Shown here: positions 38,353 through 49,879 of the stretch, in pieces
Layout: each line of letters begins with the position of its first letter
How positions within the stretch are numbered: the stretch's first letter is position 1
Assembly: GCA_016490735.1 (NCBI GenBank)
Contig: JAEMWC010000656.1
Coordinates: 1-64,000, forward strand
Direction of reading: 5' to 3'
From: Pachyseris speciosa
Taxonomy: Eukaryota; Cnidaria; Anthozoa; Scleractinia; Pachyseridae
Length of the DNA stretch: 64,000 nucleotides
Position numbers and translations under genes: made by a program
The notes under the pieces: generated by a model
What the model was told of the DNA's origin: nothing
Databases searched by the model: none
The model's input: only the letters and a program-made list of their open reading frames with translations

Positions 38353-38773
38353 CTATTTGTGGACAACTGCATGTTTTGTGTAAATAATTGTGTTAATGTT
38401 ATAGTTTTGGGTGCCTGGCAAGGTGTGTTCTGAGAACACGACTAAAGGTGTGTTTCGTTACACATCAAGAAGTGTCACAAAACACATCTTTCTGTAGAAC
38501 ACACCTGAAAGTGTGTTAAATTTAGGACAAGCGTGAAACACAACTTAAGGTGTGTTTTGGGAACACACCAAGGTGTGTTTAGATAGCTCACCAAGGTGTG
38601 TTCGGGTAACACATGAAAAGGTGTGTATTTAGACACAACTCTATGTGTTGTTTTGAGGACAAAAAAGGTGTGTTGCGGTAACACCTTATTTAAGAGTGAG
38701 TCGGCTTTGCGATCGTCTGCGATTATATGGAAACAGTTCTCTTTGCGATCGTCTGCGATCATATGGAAACCAG

Positions 38774-39280
38774 GATTTACTAGTGAGGGTGGTGTTAGTA
38801 CTTTGTTACGCGATATTTCCGTTAAACTGTACTTGTATCGTTTCTCGATACAACGCTTGCAAATTGTGTCAAGGATTAACGGTATGCAAATTCATATTCA
38901 CCAAAAACGCCACGTCAAGGATGCATTTTCATATTTTTATCCTCAACGCAAAGTGTTACAAGAGTTGTATTGAGAAACAATAAAAGTACAGTAAAACGTA
39001 AATAACGCTTGGAAAAGTACTGGCACTAACCTCGCTAGTAACGGCTCTCAATTTCACGCGAGTCGCGCAAGAGAGACGCTGGCGAGACTATCGCGCGTGA
39101 TACCCTTGTGGAAAGAAAAGACTTGAAATGTTCCGATTGTCTCCTTTTGTCCTGAATGGCCTTGTTTTATCCCTTTTGTCCCTAAATTGTCGGTTTTGTC
39201 CTTTGATATGTCCTGTCTTTCCTTCGAATATGAGGTTAAAATTTCTTGAAACGGTCTTATTTTTGCTGAGATCTCGAACG
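38774..39280. other. No supported gene
   Basis: Open frames here are short and biased (Leu/Phe-rich); nothing recognised. Confidence 0.35.
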
Positions 39281-39430
39281 GTTAACATAGTTAAACGCGT
39301 GTGCCGTGTTTGCCCGATTCCAAATTGTGGAGCAAAATGTCTCGTTAAATTGTCTAATCATCTCAGATGTACATGGGTTAGATTATATCAATCGAAGAAA
39401 GTGGTTACAAGAAGCGTAATTAAAGCCTAA
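39281..39430 (+). pseudogene. Zinc-finger-like fragment
   Basis: RVCPIPNCGAKCLVKLSNHL fits a C-x4-C...H finger often seen at the start of retroelement proteins. The second His is not clear, and the ORF upstream is low-complexity. Weak call. Confidence 0.25.
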
Positions 39431-39608
39431 GCTAAGAGTGATTATTTATCCAGAAAAGAGGAGCGTTCAAGAAGTGAAACACCCCTATCAGTGCAGGAAG
39501 AGAAAAAGGGTACAGTCGTCCATCAGTTATCAACACCAAGACGAGTAAACAAATCGCTGAAATGTCTATCAAGAGGCATTGGAAAAGCGAGCGACAGCAT
39601 TAACACTG

Positions 39609-40110
39609 TTACAGAACGGTAGATTTAATGCCTGGGTGGCTAACTTTTTACGAGGACGATGAAGGGACAAACACAGAGTAACGTCGACTTCAATACCAAT
39701 ACCCAAATCCCACAAGCTTTACGTTTTCGTCGCTTTTTTTTTTAACGATGCGCATCACTTGAACGTTTAGTTTGTTGTCAGACCTCGTGCTGTTCATAAC
39801 AAGAAATGGCTTGAAGCGGATGCTATAATGATTACTTTCTTCAAAAGTGTACTGGAAATTTACAGAACGGTAGATTTAATGCCTGGGTGGCTAACTTCTT
39901 ACGAGGACGATGAAGGGACAAACACAGAGTAACGTCGACTTCAATACCAATACCCAAATCCCACAAGCTTTACGTTTTCGTCGCTTTTTTTTTAACGATG
40001 CGCGTCACTTGAACGTTTAGTTTGTTGTCAGACCTCGTGCTGTTCACAACAAGAAATGGCTTGGAGCGGATGCTATAATGATTACTTTCTTCAAAAGTGT
40101 ACTGGAAATT
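39609..40110. repeat. 251-bp tandem duplication
   Basis: Two units (from 39609 and 39860) with a few substitutions. Each contains ATCCCACAAGCTTTACGTTT, which also occurs in each hammerhead unit at 42.4-43.2 kb. Confidence 0.85.
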
Positions 40111-40478
40111 TCGAAGACGGGGAAGAAAGTGCAGAGTCTCAGTACAGCCAAGAAACGGAATATTCCCAAGAAGAGACAGAGTTCTTAAACCCTTGGTCGC
40201 GCATTTTAGATGAAGCTCAGCAACGTTACAAGGCCCAGCACGAGCCCAGTCCGAAAGGAACGAAGAATCGGAAAACGGGGCTACCGCTAAAGCTCAGAAC
40301 GTTCTTCTTTCTCTCTACAGGAAAGAACTGAGAAAACTACTCTTCAAGTATATCTACAGTGGATGCGAGCAAAGAAGAAAGATTACACTTTCCAGAAAGT
40401 GATGCTAACCCAAAAAGATCTCAAAGATACAGACGCATTCGATTGGCCCCAATCGACAGAACTAGAGATAAATAAGTG
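40056..40478 (+). pseudogene. Unidentified repeat-family protein fragment, decayed
   Basis: MAWSGCYNDYFLQKCTGNFE, acidic Ser/Gln/Glu region, then NPWSRILDEAQQRYKAQHE. Out of frame further on are YRKELRKLLFKYI and FQKVMLTQKDLKDTDAFDW, which look like a continuation of the same protein. At least two frameshifts. Reminds me of a repeated anthozoan ORF, but I cannot name it. Confidence 0.35.
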
Positions 40479-40483
40479 GAAAT

Positions 40484-41220
40484 TGTGAATGATATATGAA
40501 ATGAATCACATATGAACTGCGGAAATGAAATCAAATGAAGAATGATCCTCGCAGTTGTGAACTCAAATTATGCAATTGCGAAAAGAAGCCTGAAAAAATT
40601 TCAGGGATTCAACGGGGTTTCAACCCGTGACCTCGCCATTACCTGTGCGATGCTCTAAACAACTGAGCTATGAAGCCAATGACGTTGGGAGCGGGTCAAA
40701 TGTGGGTTCATATGTTCCCGTGAAAGAAATGGGTGTGAATGATATATGAAATTCTTCATTTGATTTAATTTCCGCAGTTCATATATGATTCATTTCAGAT
40801 ATCATTCACACTCATTTGAATCATATATGAACTGCGGAAATGAAATCAAATGAAGTATGATCCTCGTATGTGAACGCAATTTGCAATTGCGAAAAGAAGC
40901 CCGTAAAAAGGCTTCTTTTCGCAATTGCATAAATTGCGTTCACAGCTGCGAGGATCATTCTTCATTTGATTTCATTTCCGCAGTTCATATATGATTCATT
41001 TCAGATATCATTCACACTTATTTCTTTCACGGGAACATATGAACCCACAATTGACGCGCTCCCAACGTTAGTGGCTTCATAGCTCAATTGGTTAGAGCAT
41101 CGCACTGGTAATGGCGAGGCCACGGGTTTAAACCCTGTTGAAGTCCTGAAATTTTTTTCAGGCTTCTTTTCGCAATTGCATAAATTGCGTTCACAACTGC
41201 GAGGATCATTCTTCATTTGA
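40484..41220. repeat. Older inverted pair of tRNA-Thr-like repeat units
   Basis: Same unit family as 26247-27737, diverged. A tRNA-like core on the minus strand at about 40603-40676 and on the plus strand at 41072-41146. The plus copy has loop CTGGTAA (anticodon GGU with the expected U33), so it shows the likely ancestral sequence. Several nested partial units lie between. Confidence 0.7.
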
Positions 41221-41354
41221 TAAGTGAAAATTCTTGCTTAATCGATTGTTTGTAAGGGAATCCATTTCACAAGATGTTTTAGGCCTTTGTGTTTTTGCTA
41301 TCAATAAAAATGTAATAATTGTGAAAACTTGTGAATAACTTGTGAAAATTTAAC

Positions 41355-41600
41355 TTGTGAAAGCTGTAATGGCTAGTCTGACAACTGTTGTTTCGTCGCT
41401 GCCAAGCGACTCTTCAGAGACCTTCCTGATATCTGACAAACTCGTTGAGTATCTCGCTCAAAGTCCCGTTCGCAATCAGTTCAGCAGAAGCAATCTCGCC
41501 TTATATCGCATAGAGTTGCCAGATATCAGGAAGGTCTCTGAAGAGTCGCTTGGCAGCGACGAAACAACAGTTGTCAGACTAGCCATTACAGCTTTCACAA
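41355..41600. repeat. Perfect 81-bp inverted repeat with 84-nt loop
   Basis: Arm 41355-41435 (starts TTGTGAAAGCTGTAATGG) and arm 41520-41600 are exact reverse complements over 81 nt by my reading. An ORF of 92 codons crosses it but is probably incidental. Confidence 0.85.
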
Positions 41601-41639
41601 ATAAAAATGTATTCTCAGTTCAAAATAATATCTAGTGTG

Positions 41640-42430
41640 TTGTTCAATTGAATTTTATTCTTTGTCAAGTGTCATTTCCTTGTGGAAAACGCGTGATCAT
41701 CTCATAATCCTGCCATTGTTTATATACAATTGAGTTGAATCGGACCAAACCATTGTTATTTATAATTTATTTGAAACGAGTTCATGGTAGCTGTATAAAT
41801 TATTTGCATATTGCTTGATTCGACTTGCATGTTTGGAACCATCTTGTGATGAAAAAGAACAGGCGTCCCGAGGGGTGGTGCCAGGTTAAGATATCACATA
41901 ACCCCAAGGGACAGGTAAATAACATGCTTATTTGTCAGTTGGTGAGGTTTTCTAAAAGAAATAGAAGGCAATTAAATAACGAATAACTTAGTTTCTACTT
42001 GGTGGCGTTTTATTTTAAAAATACTTTTAATGGTAGATTGTGGAGGGTGAGGTTTCGACTGTAAACATGTTTTTCTTGATTTTTGGTTTTCGGTTTTGTT
42101 TTTGCGACATTGCGTAGACAACGTGTTTTGTTATACTGGTACACAGTGGGATTGAATTTAGTTCTGTATTATTTACAAAGCAATATGTATAGACGTTTTG
42201 TTTTGTCTGCTAGTATGCGTGGTAAACATGTTTGTTACTTTTGCATAAACAGTGCGTTTAGTACACAACAGTCACGTAGCAAAACGACTGCCGTTAAATT
42301 TTAAGAAAAGTGAGCTCTCGCCTAGTACTGTTTGTAAACAACGATGAGCGATGGTGAAGATGGATTTGTTTTGTGAATGGGACAAGGCAGACTCACAGCT
42401 AGGATGCTCAGACTGCTGTTTCGGATTTTA
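41640..42430. other. No supported feature
   Basis: AT-rich DNA; no gene, repeat or RNA recognised. Confidence 0.35.
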
Positions 42431-42495
42431 ACACTCCAGCCACATCCCACAAGCTTTACGTTTTCACTGCTTGTCTTATGGATATGTGGGTACTT

Positions 42496-42576
42496 GAGCC
42501 TGAGCATTAGCTATGCCATGCTGATGAGGCCTAACAAGGCCGAAACAGCTGTCCATGGCTGCTCATGCTTGGGCTC
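42496..42576 (+). ncRNA. Hammerhead ribozyme 1 (type I)
   Basis: Core CTGATGA, stem II GGCC-TAACAA-GGCC, GAAA, minimal stem III CAGCTG, then GTC with predicted cleavage after 42553. Stem I: CCATG/CATGG next to the core, an internal loop, then GAGCCTGAGCATTAGC pairing with the 16 nt ending at 42576. One mismatch in the distal stem (C at 42564). Confidence 0.85.
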
Positions 42577-42751
42577 AATCTTTGCTTTGGTAGATTTAAG
42601 GGGTAATGCCCGCTACCATGTGGCCTTAGTGCCTTTAGAGTGGCTTCAGCTTACCAAATCACATTAATTTGTGAACTATATCCTTGTCACTCCAGCCACA
42701 TCCCACAAGCTTTACGTTTTCACTGCTTGTTTTATGGATATGTGGGTACTT

Positions 42752-42832
42752 GAGCCTGAGCATTAGCTATGCCATGCTGATGAGGCCTAACAAGGCCGAA
42801 ACAGCTGTCCATGGCTGCTAATGCTTGGGCTC
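42752..42832 (+). ncRNA. Hammerhead ribozyme 2 (type I)
   Basis: Same as unit 1, with the distal 16-bp stem I fully paired (GCTAATGC). Predicted cleavage after 42809. Confidence 0.88.
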
Positions 42833-43007
42833 AATCTTTGCTTTGGTAGATTTAAGGGGTAATGCCCGCTACCATGTGGCCTTAGTGCCTTTAGAGTGGC
42901 TTCAGCTTACCAAATCACATTAATTTGTGAGCTATATCCTTGTCACTCCAGCCACTTCCCACAAGCTTTACGTTTTCACTGCTTGTTTTATGGATAATTG
43001 GGTACTT

Positions 43008-43088
43008 GAGCCTGAGCATTAGCTATGCCATGCTGATGAGGCCTAACAAGGCCGAAACAGCTGTCCATGGCTGCTAATGCTTGGGCTC
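43008..43088 (+). ncRNA. Hammerhead ribozyme 3 (type I)
   Basis: Fully paired copy; predicted cleavage after 43065. Confidence 0.88.
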
Positions 43089-43426
43089 AATCTTTACTTT
43101 GGTAGATTTAAGGGGTAATGCCCGCTACCATGTGGCCTTAGTGCCTTTAGAGTGGCTTCAGCTTACCAAATCACATTAATTTGTGAGGTATATCCTTATA
43201 AGGCTTTATGGACATGGAACTTGAAATCTTGAAATATAACATAGCAGTGTTGCAATGTGCATCTTCTCGAATAGAGAGAAAACAAAATTGAGTTTGCAAA
43301 CATGTATATGAACTGTCCCCAAATTTCTGATAACCAACTAATCGCGCATTTCCTGGAGCGTCTTCACCATGCATGTCGTTCTTATCGCAATAATGGTGAT
43401 TGTTACTGAACAGAAGAAGCACTTAC

Positions 43427-43498
43427 AGGTCCCACAGCCTTTTATTGTGATCAAAGACACCTCTGGGCAGCTCTATCAACTGGTTTTCACTCAACAAC
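43427..43498 (-). CDS. 72-nt leucine-rich-repeat exon of a host gene
   Basis: Minus strand, bounded by a TAG acceptor side and a GTAAGT donor. It reads LLSENQLIELPRGVFDHNKR, one 24-residue LRR of the pattern NxLxxLPxGxF. Exactly 72 nt, the unit exon size of LRR-containing receptors such as the LGR/RXFP type. A second exon of the same kind and strand is at 55299-55370, so this is probably one gene with an intron of nearly 12 kb. It may encode a cell-surface LRR receptor; the rest is outside my view. Confidence 0.7.
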
Positions 43499-43501
43499 CT
43501 A

Positions 43502-44110
43502 CAAACGAATAGTCACAACACTGTATTACTTAACCTTTTTCACTTTTTACAATGATCCCTTTGGTAACATTGATTACAGTATTTACATTCGATTTCCATA
43601 GTCCTCATTTGTTAAATGACTTTCTATTAAGTTAAACAACGGTTTAATTAAGCCGGTAATCATGGAGCTGGTTCCAGTTAGTTTGCCAAACAAAATTCAT
43701 GTGGCAATATAAAAAGTTTCAGAAATATTCATGTTTTAACGTTTGATTTTGGCTGCCTGAGTTCGGATCAGACTACTTTCAAACGCACGAAATAATCCCA
43801 CGTTGAACTATCAAACATTTTCGTTTAACATCTTGTTCCCTAAACGAACTCCTGAACTGTTTTTGAAGTTTTCGAAGAAAATAAAATGTCCATTAGAATC
43901 AGGGAAGTTGTTTATTTTCCGAATGCCTTTGTTAGCCCAGGCTGTGTAAAACAATCGACTTTCCACTTATCCTAATAAAATGGTCATTCCAAAGTATCTC
44001 TTCTATCATTTCATCTGCGTTAAGGGAAGTTTTCGAATGAAGTTCTTGCCACACAGCTAGGATGCTCTTGTAAAAAGGTGTCAGACCCAATAGTCTTAAG
44101 TCGACATTGC
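43502..44110. other. No supported feature
   Basis: Probable intron of the LRR gene; nothing recognised. Confidence 0.35.
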
Positions 44111-44116
44111 AACTTT

Positions 44117-47100
44117 TTAAGCATTAATCAAGGAACGCACACCAGTCAGTATTCTCCGAGAAACGATAGTGACTGAGACACCCAGACAGCTTTCAGTGAT
44201 TTTTCTACGTCCACAGGCAGAATAAGTCATGTTGAGGCCACCTTTTGATATTGGACCGGTCAGCGTGTTTCTTTTAATTTTGTCGGGTTTGAAGTTCCAT
44301 ATAAAAGGGAAGGAGAAGCTATTAACTGTTTTGGCAAAATCTGCAGGAACCTCAAGCACGGAACAATTGTAAACAAGTTTTGAGACTGCTAGTGTTTTGA
44401 CAATGGCAATTCTACCCAAAATTGTCAATTGCCGAGCGGACCAAAGGTTTAAAACTTTTTTAAAGTGCTACTATGATCAAATTTTTACCCCTTGATTTTT
44501 TAAAGTTTATCACATAGAATTCCAGGAAAGATTAAAAATGTCGTTTTCCGTTTGTAAATATCTGCATTGTGTAAATTATGCAAATGAGATGACTGATGAC
44601 ATGATAGTATCAACCCAATATAACATCAAGTATGGACATCAAATCTAGCTATCTCGGTCATTTTGCAACAGAGACCATTATAACTTGGTAGGCTGATAGT
44701 TCTAAAGACAAAACAGCTACGGCTATAAAAAAAATTTGGTTCCCATGGTAACAATACTGGTAAGCTCATATTATGACGTACATCTAGTAGAATCTTACTG
44801 CAAAGTATCAAGCATTTCTGATACAAATTGGCTGATACCTTTTTTCATCATATTTCATCAAAATTCAGTTGAGTTTGCTGCATCATCACTTGGCCAATTT
44901 GCATATTCTAAAAACCTGAATATCTCTGGAACAAAAACAAATATTTGAAAATAGTAAACAGTTTTCGTCTTTTCTTACAGATTTCTGGTTCATATTTTAA
45001 AATGGCTTAGATAGGAAAGATGTGAATTTCGCCATATTAGCGCTTTAAGTTCAACAAGCCTTTCGTCACAGTTGATCTTATATAGCGCCAACATTCCGCG
45101 GCTTTTCATAAGCAAAAGCAACCCCAAGGGAAGAGACATACTTCTTCGGCCAAGATATACCAAAGGGCTCATTTTTTTTCCTAATCTAATTTTCCACGAT
45201 CCTACCCACAATATTTTGGTTTTCGACTTGTTTATTTTCAGACCGGAGAAGAAGCTAAATTGTTCACGAGAAAATAAGGATACAGCCGAAGATTTTTCGC
45301 AAATAAAAACGGTGGAATCATCGGCATACACGCAAAGTTTAGTTCCTCTATTCTCATTCTTAAGATTGTTGATCGAGTCATTGATTCTGATCTTAGCTGA
45401 GCGGTTCTATAGCAAGAACAAAAAGCAACCCTGAGAGAGGGCACCCTTGTTTTACCCCTCTTTGTAGGGAAAAGAACTCCAATGCGAATCCATTATTTAC
45501 AACGCAACTAGAAATATTATGATAAAAAGTACGGATCCTGTTACGGAAGCTCGGGCCAAAGTTCATTGCATCGAGCACTCCGAAGAACTTTTCAAAATCT
45601 AGAAATAGAACCATTCCTTCTTCGTTTTCGCATTGTTTGATAATTCCAGAGATTAGACGGATGTTTTCGCCTATGAATCTACATTTGATGTATCCTGTTT
45701 GGTCTCTTCTATGCAATAAGATGCGGGTGAACTTTCTCCAGTCGTTTTGCGATACATTTCTAAAGTTGCAAGTTTGTGGTCCGTGTTGAAGAGTGCATGA
45801 TATTGGGGGCCAGTTCTTAAGGAGAGGGGGGTCCTTATTTTTTTTTTTTTGGTATCAATGAAATAATCCCTTGTCTATGAGGGATGGAAGGCTCTCCTAA
45901 TAGCGCCCAAGATTGAGACAATCAACCAAAGGGCTGGAGATCTCATTCCAGAAACAAAGATAGAACTCTGTCGATAAACCATCACTACCAGGGGTCTTGT
46001 TGCGTTGAAATGTTTTCAGGGCTGACATTCTGCTTCAGTGATTGGACCTTCTCAGAGGCTTTGTTTTACATTGTCTAGTCCTGTCAAAGGTAAGGAGTTT
46101 AAAAAGTTCGAAAAACGATCGGGGGAGTGACCATGAGACGTATACAGTTCTTGGTAAAAGTTTCTAATTTAACTCAATATGATTTTAGGTTCTTCTCTAG
46201 AGGAAACTTCATTACATTTCATTTTTGTTATATGCTTTTTGTTATAGCTTCTTTTCGATAGATGCAAAAAATATTTGTTACATTTTTCACCCGATTCATA
46301 CCATCGAGCTCTACTTCGAACAATGAACTTTTAGTTTCTGCACGGCAATTTGGTCTGATTTAATTTTGAGCGTTCAAGCTTCGCATACAAGATGGCTTTC
46401 TTCCGGCGCCGTGTCAATTCAAGAGTTCAGATTCTCAAGTTTTCGAAGAAAGTTCCAGTTCTGTTTCTTTTTTCCTTAGCTTTTCTCTTAGCGAAACGAA
46501 TGGAAAAAGCCCTGATCTCCATTTTCGCCATTTCCCAAAAGAGCCTTCTGTCGGTAACGTAAAACATGTATTTTTCTTAGCGTTTTTGATAACAAACCTC
46601 ATTTTTAAAACAAATTCTTCATTATCTAGAAGTGAGTTATTAAACTTCCAAAAACCTGGACCTCTTTGTTGTTGTTTTTCTTCTGGACCGATTGAGATGG
46701 TAACAGGTGAGTGATCAGAGTCATAGTATGCGCTAAAATCAGTTTTAGTTACACGATTTAGTAGCTGTTTCGAAATTAACCAACATAAATCCAGTCAACA
46801 TTTGATATTACCTGAGCCATTTGCCCAGGAAAAAGCGCGTCTCATCCGGGTGTTGAGTTTGCCAAGCGTCGACTAGATCAAAGTTGTTACAACAATCCTG
46901 GATCGCTTGGATTACTTTTTTCCTATAGAGGATGTGTTTGCCACCCACGTTACCAAGAGCCCACATTGGACAGTTAAAATCACCACCCACTAAGATCTTG
47001 CTGGTGATATTGCGACGAACTGTATCGAGGATCTAACCGGAAAACGTTAATTTGCTGGTTTTGGTCAAAGGGAACGTAGATGTTAACCAAACACAATTCA

Positions 47101-47385
47101 TCTTGATTGATGTTTACGCTCGTGACAAGAAAGCGGCCGTTTTTATCTGCAGTGGTTTTCAAGACATTTGTGTTTAAAGACGGCTTGAACAATATCATCA
47201 CGCCTCTACTGTGCTTGGAGCCATGCGCAAAATTCGTCTAAACCAGGATCACTGTATGTCTCTTGCAGAAAAATTATACCTAATTTACTGAGGTGAAGCC
47301 ACCGAAAAAGCTTCCTTCTTTTGTTGGCTTTATTGACCCCTTTATTGAGGCCCCTAATGTTAAAAGAAACTGCTTTCAAGCTCAT
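44117..47385 (-). pseudogene. L1/Tx1-like LINE ORF2 (endonuclease + reverse transcriptase), decayed
   Basis: Starts near 47385 with SFNIRGLNK and FLQETYSDPG (AP-endonuclease). Further EN pieces are VNIYVPFD and GGDFNCPM. RT pieces: LFLDFEKFF, LQRGVKQGCPLSGLLF, then YADDSTVF (45331 and below). The C-terminal part has LGRIAIVKTLAVSKLVYN and FIWNFKPDKIKRNTL. Many frameshifts and stops. Clade judged from the EN start and the KTLAVSKL...PDKIKR pattern; not certain. Confidence 0.75.
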
Positions 47386-47764
47386 TTTCCAATAGATTCA
47401 CGACATATTTTCCAAGCCTCTTCTGTGTTCCTGTACAAATTTCGATAGGGTTGTGTTTAGCGAATCGTTGTGCGTCACAATTAGCGAGCCGATTGCAAAA
47501 TACAATACATGAAAGTACACGAGAATAATGTAGTAAAATATAGAGTATAGACCACGGGAGACTTACACAAAAACAAACAGATAAAACAATGTACAAGGAA
47601 GGGGACGCAAAAATGTGAAAAGGCATGTGAGATCTATGGGAACAGAAATGAAGAAACGCCTTCCTACAATCTTTCCGCTAATTACGCCTGTAAATGAGTC
47701 ATCCAGAATGGGCAAGGTGTGAAAAAAGATGCATATTGATTTGATTCCGTTATTGGGTACAAAT

Positions 47765-48330
47765 TTAGAAAGAAGGCAGGGTTTTTAACGTAAAAATTAA
47801 CTTAAGCTTCTCAAGATCTTCATCAGCAAGTATCTGCTTCGGCCGATCTCGTTGAGATTTCTTAATAAGGATTTTACCATCCATAGTCTAGGCGCTTTTC
47901 CACTTATTGTCATTTTTTATTTTAGCAAATAATTTGCGCCTCTAGTTTGTGAGGTTTTCATTAATATAAACAATATTTGTGGCACGCAAATACTGATTTA
48001 AACTTACTGCCGCACTTTTTAAAAGTGTTTCACATTAGCTTTGTATAATTCGCTCATCGTTTTGTGCGATTTAAAACGGACCATAATGGGTTTGGGACCA
48101 CTACTGTTCCGAGTTTCCATTCTGTGGCAAATGTCGATGTCGTTAGGTGATATATGGGCACGTTAACGATCTTTCCAAGCTTGATAATGTTTAAAGCGAT
48201 GCTCTCATGATCATCTGCGGATTTGGCGATTCCATGAATCTCCAGAAAAAGGATGTCGACATCATCTTTCGTTTCACGGAGCGATTCCTTGAGCGATGAC
48301 AGGGTCTATTGTAGGGTCTATTTTAGGGGT
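47765..48330 (-). pseudogene. LINE ORF1 (RRM-like) belonging to the same element
   Basis: Minus strand, two frames: EIHGIAKSADDHES, NDIDICHRME, KPIMVRFKSHKTM, and the C-terminal DGKILIKKSQRDRPKQIL followed by stop at 47765. Typical of L1/Tx1 ORF1 proteins (HRM and PIIVRF blocks). It lies 380 nt upstream of ORF2 in transcription order. Confidence 0.6.
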
Positions 48331-48339
48331 CCGTGCATT

Positions 48340-49510
48340 CCGCAAATCGCTATATTTTGTTCTTCCCAGATCGCAAACCGCCTTCATTTTCTTCTAAAGA
48401 CCGAAACCGCAATAATAGCAGAACGATTATCAACGTAACCGATCTTTTAAATGTAGTTAACAAATTCTTTACGATATGTTGGCAAAATAATCGCATTTCT
48501 GTTCCTGAATACCTCTAAATTTTAACAGAGCAACTTCTTATTTCTAATTCCATTCAGCTATCTGTAAAACGCTGTCTACGGCTTACGATCAAAATAACCA
48601 GCGGAAAATTTCAGCTTGTATTATACCCATGAAACCAGAGAAGCCACAGTTAATGAAGCCACATCAGAACAGTTCACCGGAACACAGCTGAACAGAAAGG
48701 GTTAAAGGGTTTAAAAGAGAACTGAAAAATATATTTCTTGATCTTCTGTGATCTTTTTTGTCAATGTAGGTGCCTGATCGCGTGACCATCTAAAATCTGG
48801 GTGGTAAAAAAAATTGATGACAGAGAGCGGTGGCAAAGTAAAGAAACTGTTATTGTGACAATTCACGACCCACCCTCTCGCGATATTGTTTTTACTGGTT
48901 ACGTGATCAAGTCCAACAAGGGTCTCTCTCTCTCTCGACGACAAGGGAGGAAAAGAGAGAGAGCCTGGGTTCGAGGTTGTTGGCTTTTTTAGCGGCTGCA
49001 ACTTTTGTATGGACGAGGCAGCTTCATTTTAAAATTTTCCTTTCGAAAAAAAAATATTTTAGCGCTGCCCCAAGCTTATAAAAAGGGCAACGCATTTGAT
49101 TATATCGACCATATTATCGGCCGCTAACTGTTCTAAGCGGACCCTTGGGTGAGCTAATGAGATGCATTTTCCACTCGACAACTCTGTCTGTCGAGTAGAC
49201 ACAAGTTGTCGACTCGTACGAGTTGTAAAACGTATTTTTCAACTCGTATCATGTCGACAGTATTGGACATGACTGGCAAACTCCCGCTAGGTTGGGCAGA
49301 GGAGAAACCAGTCTTGAAGGAATCGATCTTCTGAGCCTATTAACTCTTTTTGAATGACCGTCACCAAACACGAGCAAACTGAAAACCGCGAGATAAAGTT
49401 ATTATTTCCCGCAAACGCACGATAATTCCTCCACCGTAAACCACCAAAAAGCATACGCATGTTCCCGCGAACCGACACTCAAAATAGGCTTCAACCGCCA
49501 GACCACCAGA
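48340..49510. other. No supported gene
   Basis: Includes a CTCTCTCTCTCTCGACG low-complexity patch (48920-48960). No ORF with recognisable content. Confidence 0.35.
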
Positions 49511-49514
49511 CCCC

Positions 49515-49821
49515 CTTTAAGCTTCTTGTTTTCTTGCTTTAGAAATTCTAGCTCGCTGTTATTGAATTCTGTAGACCGCTTCAACTCCTCGTATTGTTTT
49601 GGCAGAGCACAGTTTTCTTCTAATAGCTCGTCAGTCTTCCTTCTAATTTGTTTCAACATGATCCAAACATTGTCATCCTGCTCATTGACTCGAGTTTTTG
49701 CCGACTTGGTTGGAGGTATGTCGGGCGAGCTTCCACTACTCCCACTACTATTCCTTTCATCACGCTTTCTCCGTACGACAGTTTTTGTTCTGCTGTCCTC
49801 CTCGCTTCCTGTTTCCGACAT
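49515..49821 (-). pseudogene. LINE ORF1 N-terminal coiled-coil fragment
   Basis: Starts MSETGSEEDSRTKTVVRRKR, Ser-rich linker (NSSGSSGSSPDIPPTK), then heptad-like coiled coil (QIRRKTDELLEENCALPKQY). Fits the N-terminus of L1/Tx1-like ORF1. Could be the 5' part of the LINE at 44-48 kb or another copy. Confidence 0.4.
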
Positions 49822-49879
49822 TTTCATTCGGCGGAGAGAAGAACAGTCGCGGACTACAGAGAAACATGTGCGCACATGC

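Larger units (their letters stand above)
32662..38773. mobile_element. 6.1-kb DNA transposon with perfect 29-bp TIRs and captured exons
   Basis: Left TIR 32662-32690 begins CTGGTTTCCATATGATCGCA; right TIR 38745-38773 is its exact reverse complement. Inside each end is a cluster of AAGGTGTGTT/AACACACCTT motifs (32957-33236 and 38416-38690), in mirror arrangement, with GCTCTTAAATAAGGTGT near 32948 and its near-complement at 38680. A 184-bp nested unit with both TIR types and an 18-bp perfect hairpin occupies 32662-32845. No transposase recognised. The interior holds spliced host-like exons, LINE scraps and MITEs. No clear target duplication found. Confidence 0.6.
42431..43197 (+). repeat. Three tandem 256-nt hammerhead-ribozyme units (retrozyme-like)
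   Basis: Units from 42431, 42688 and 42944, each starting CACTCCAGCCAC. The spacing between predicted cleavage sites is exactly 256 nt twice. Each has one type I hammerhead. This matches the layout of animal hammerhead-bearing tandem repeats whose transcripts self-cleave to unit-length RNAs. Confidence 0.85.

Noticed and set aside
41357..41635. 92-codon ORF as a gene
   Set aside because: It spans both arms of the perfect inverted repeat; its codons are dictated by the palindrome.
42377..42667. 96-codon ORF over the first hammerhead unit
   Set aside because: The sequence is explained by the ribozyme repeat; no conserved protein pattern.
48711..49001. 96-codon minus ORF
   Set aside because: Crosses a CT-rich simple repeat; no motif, no splice or start context.
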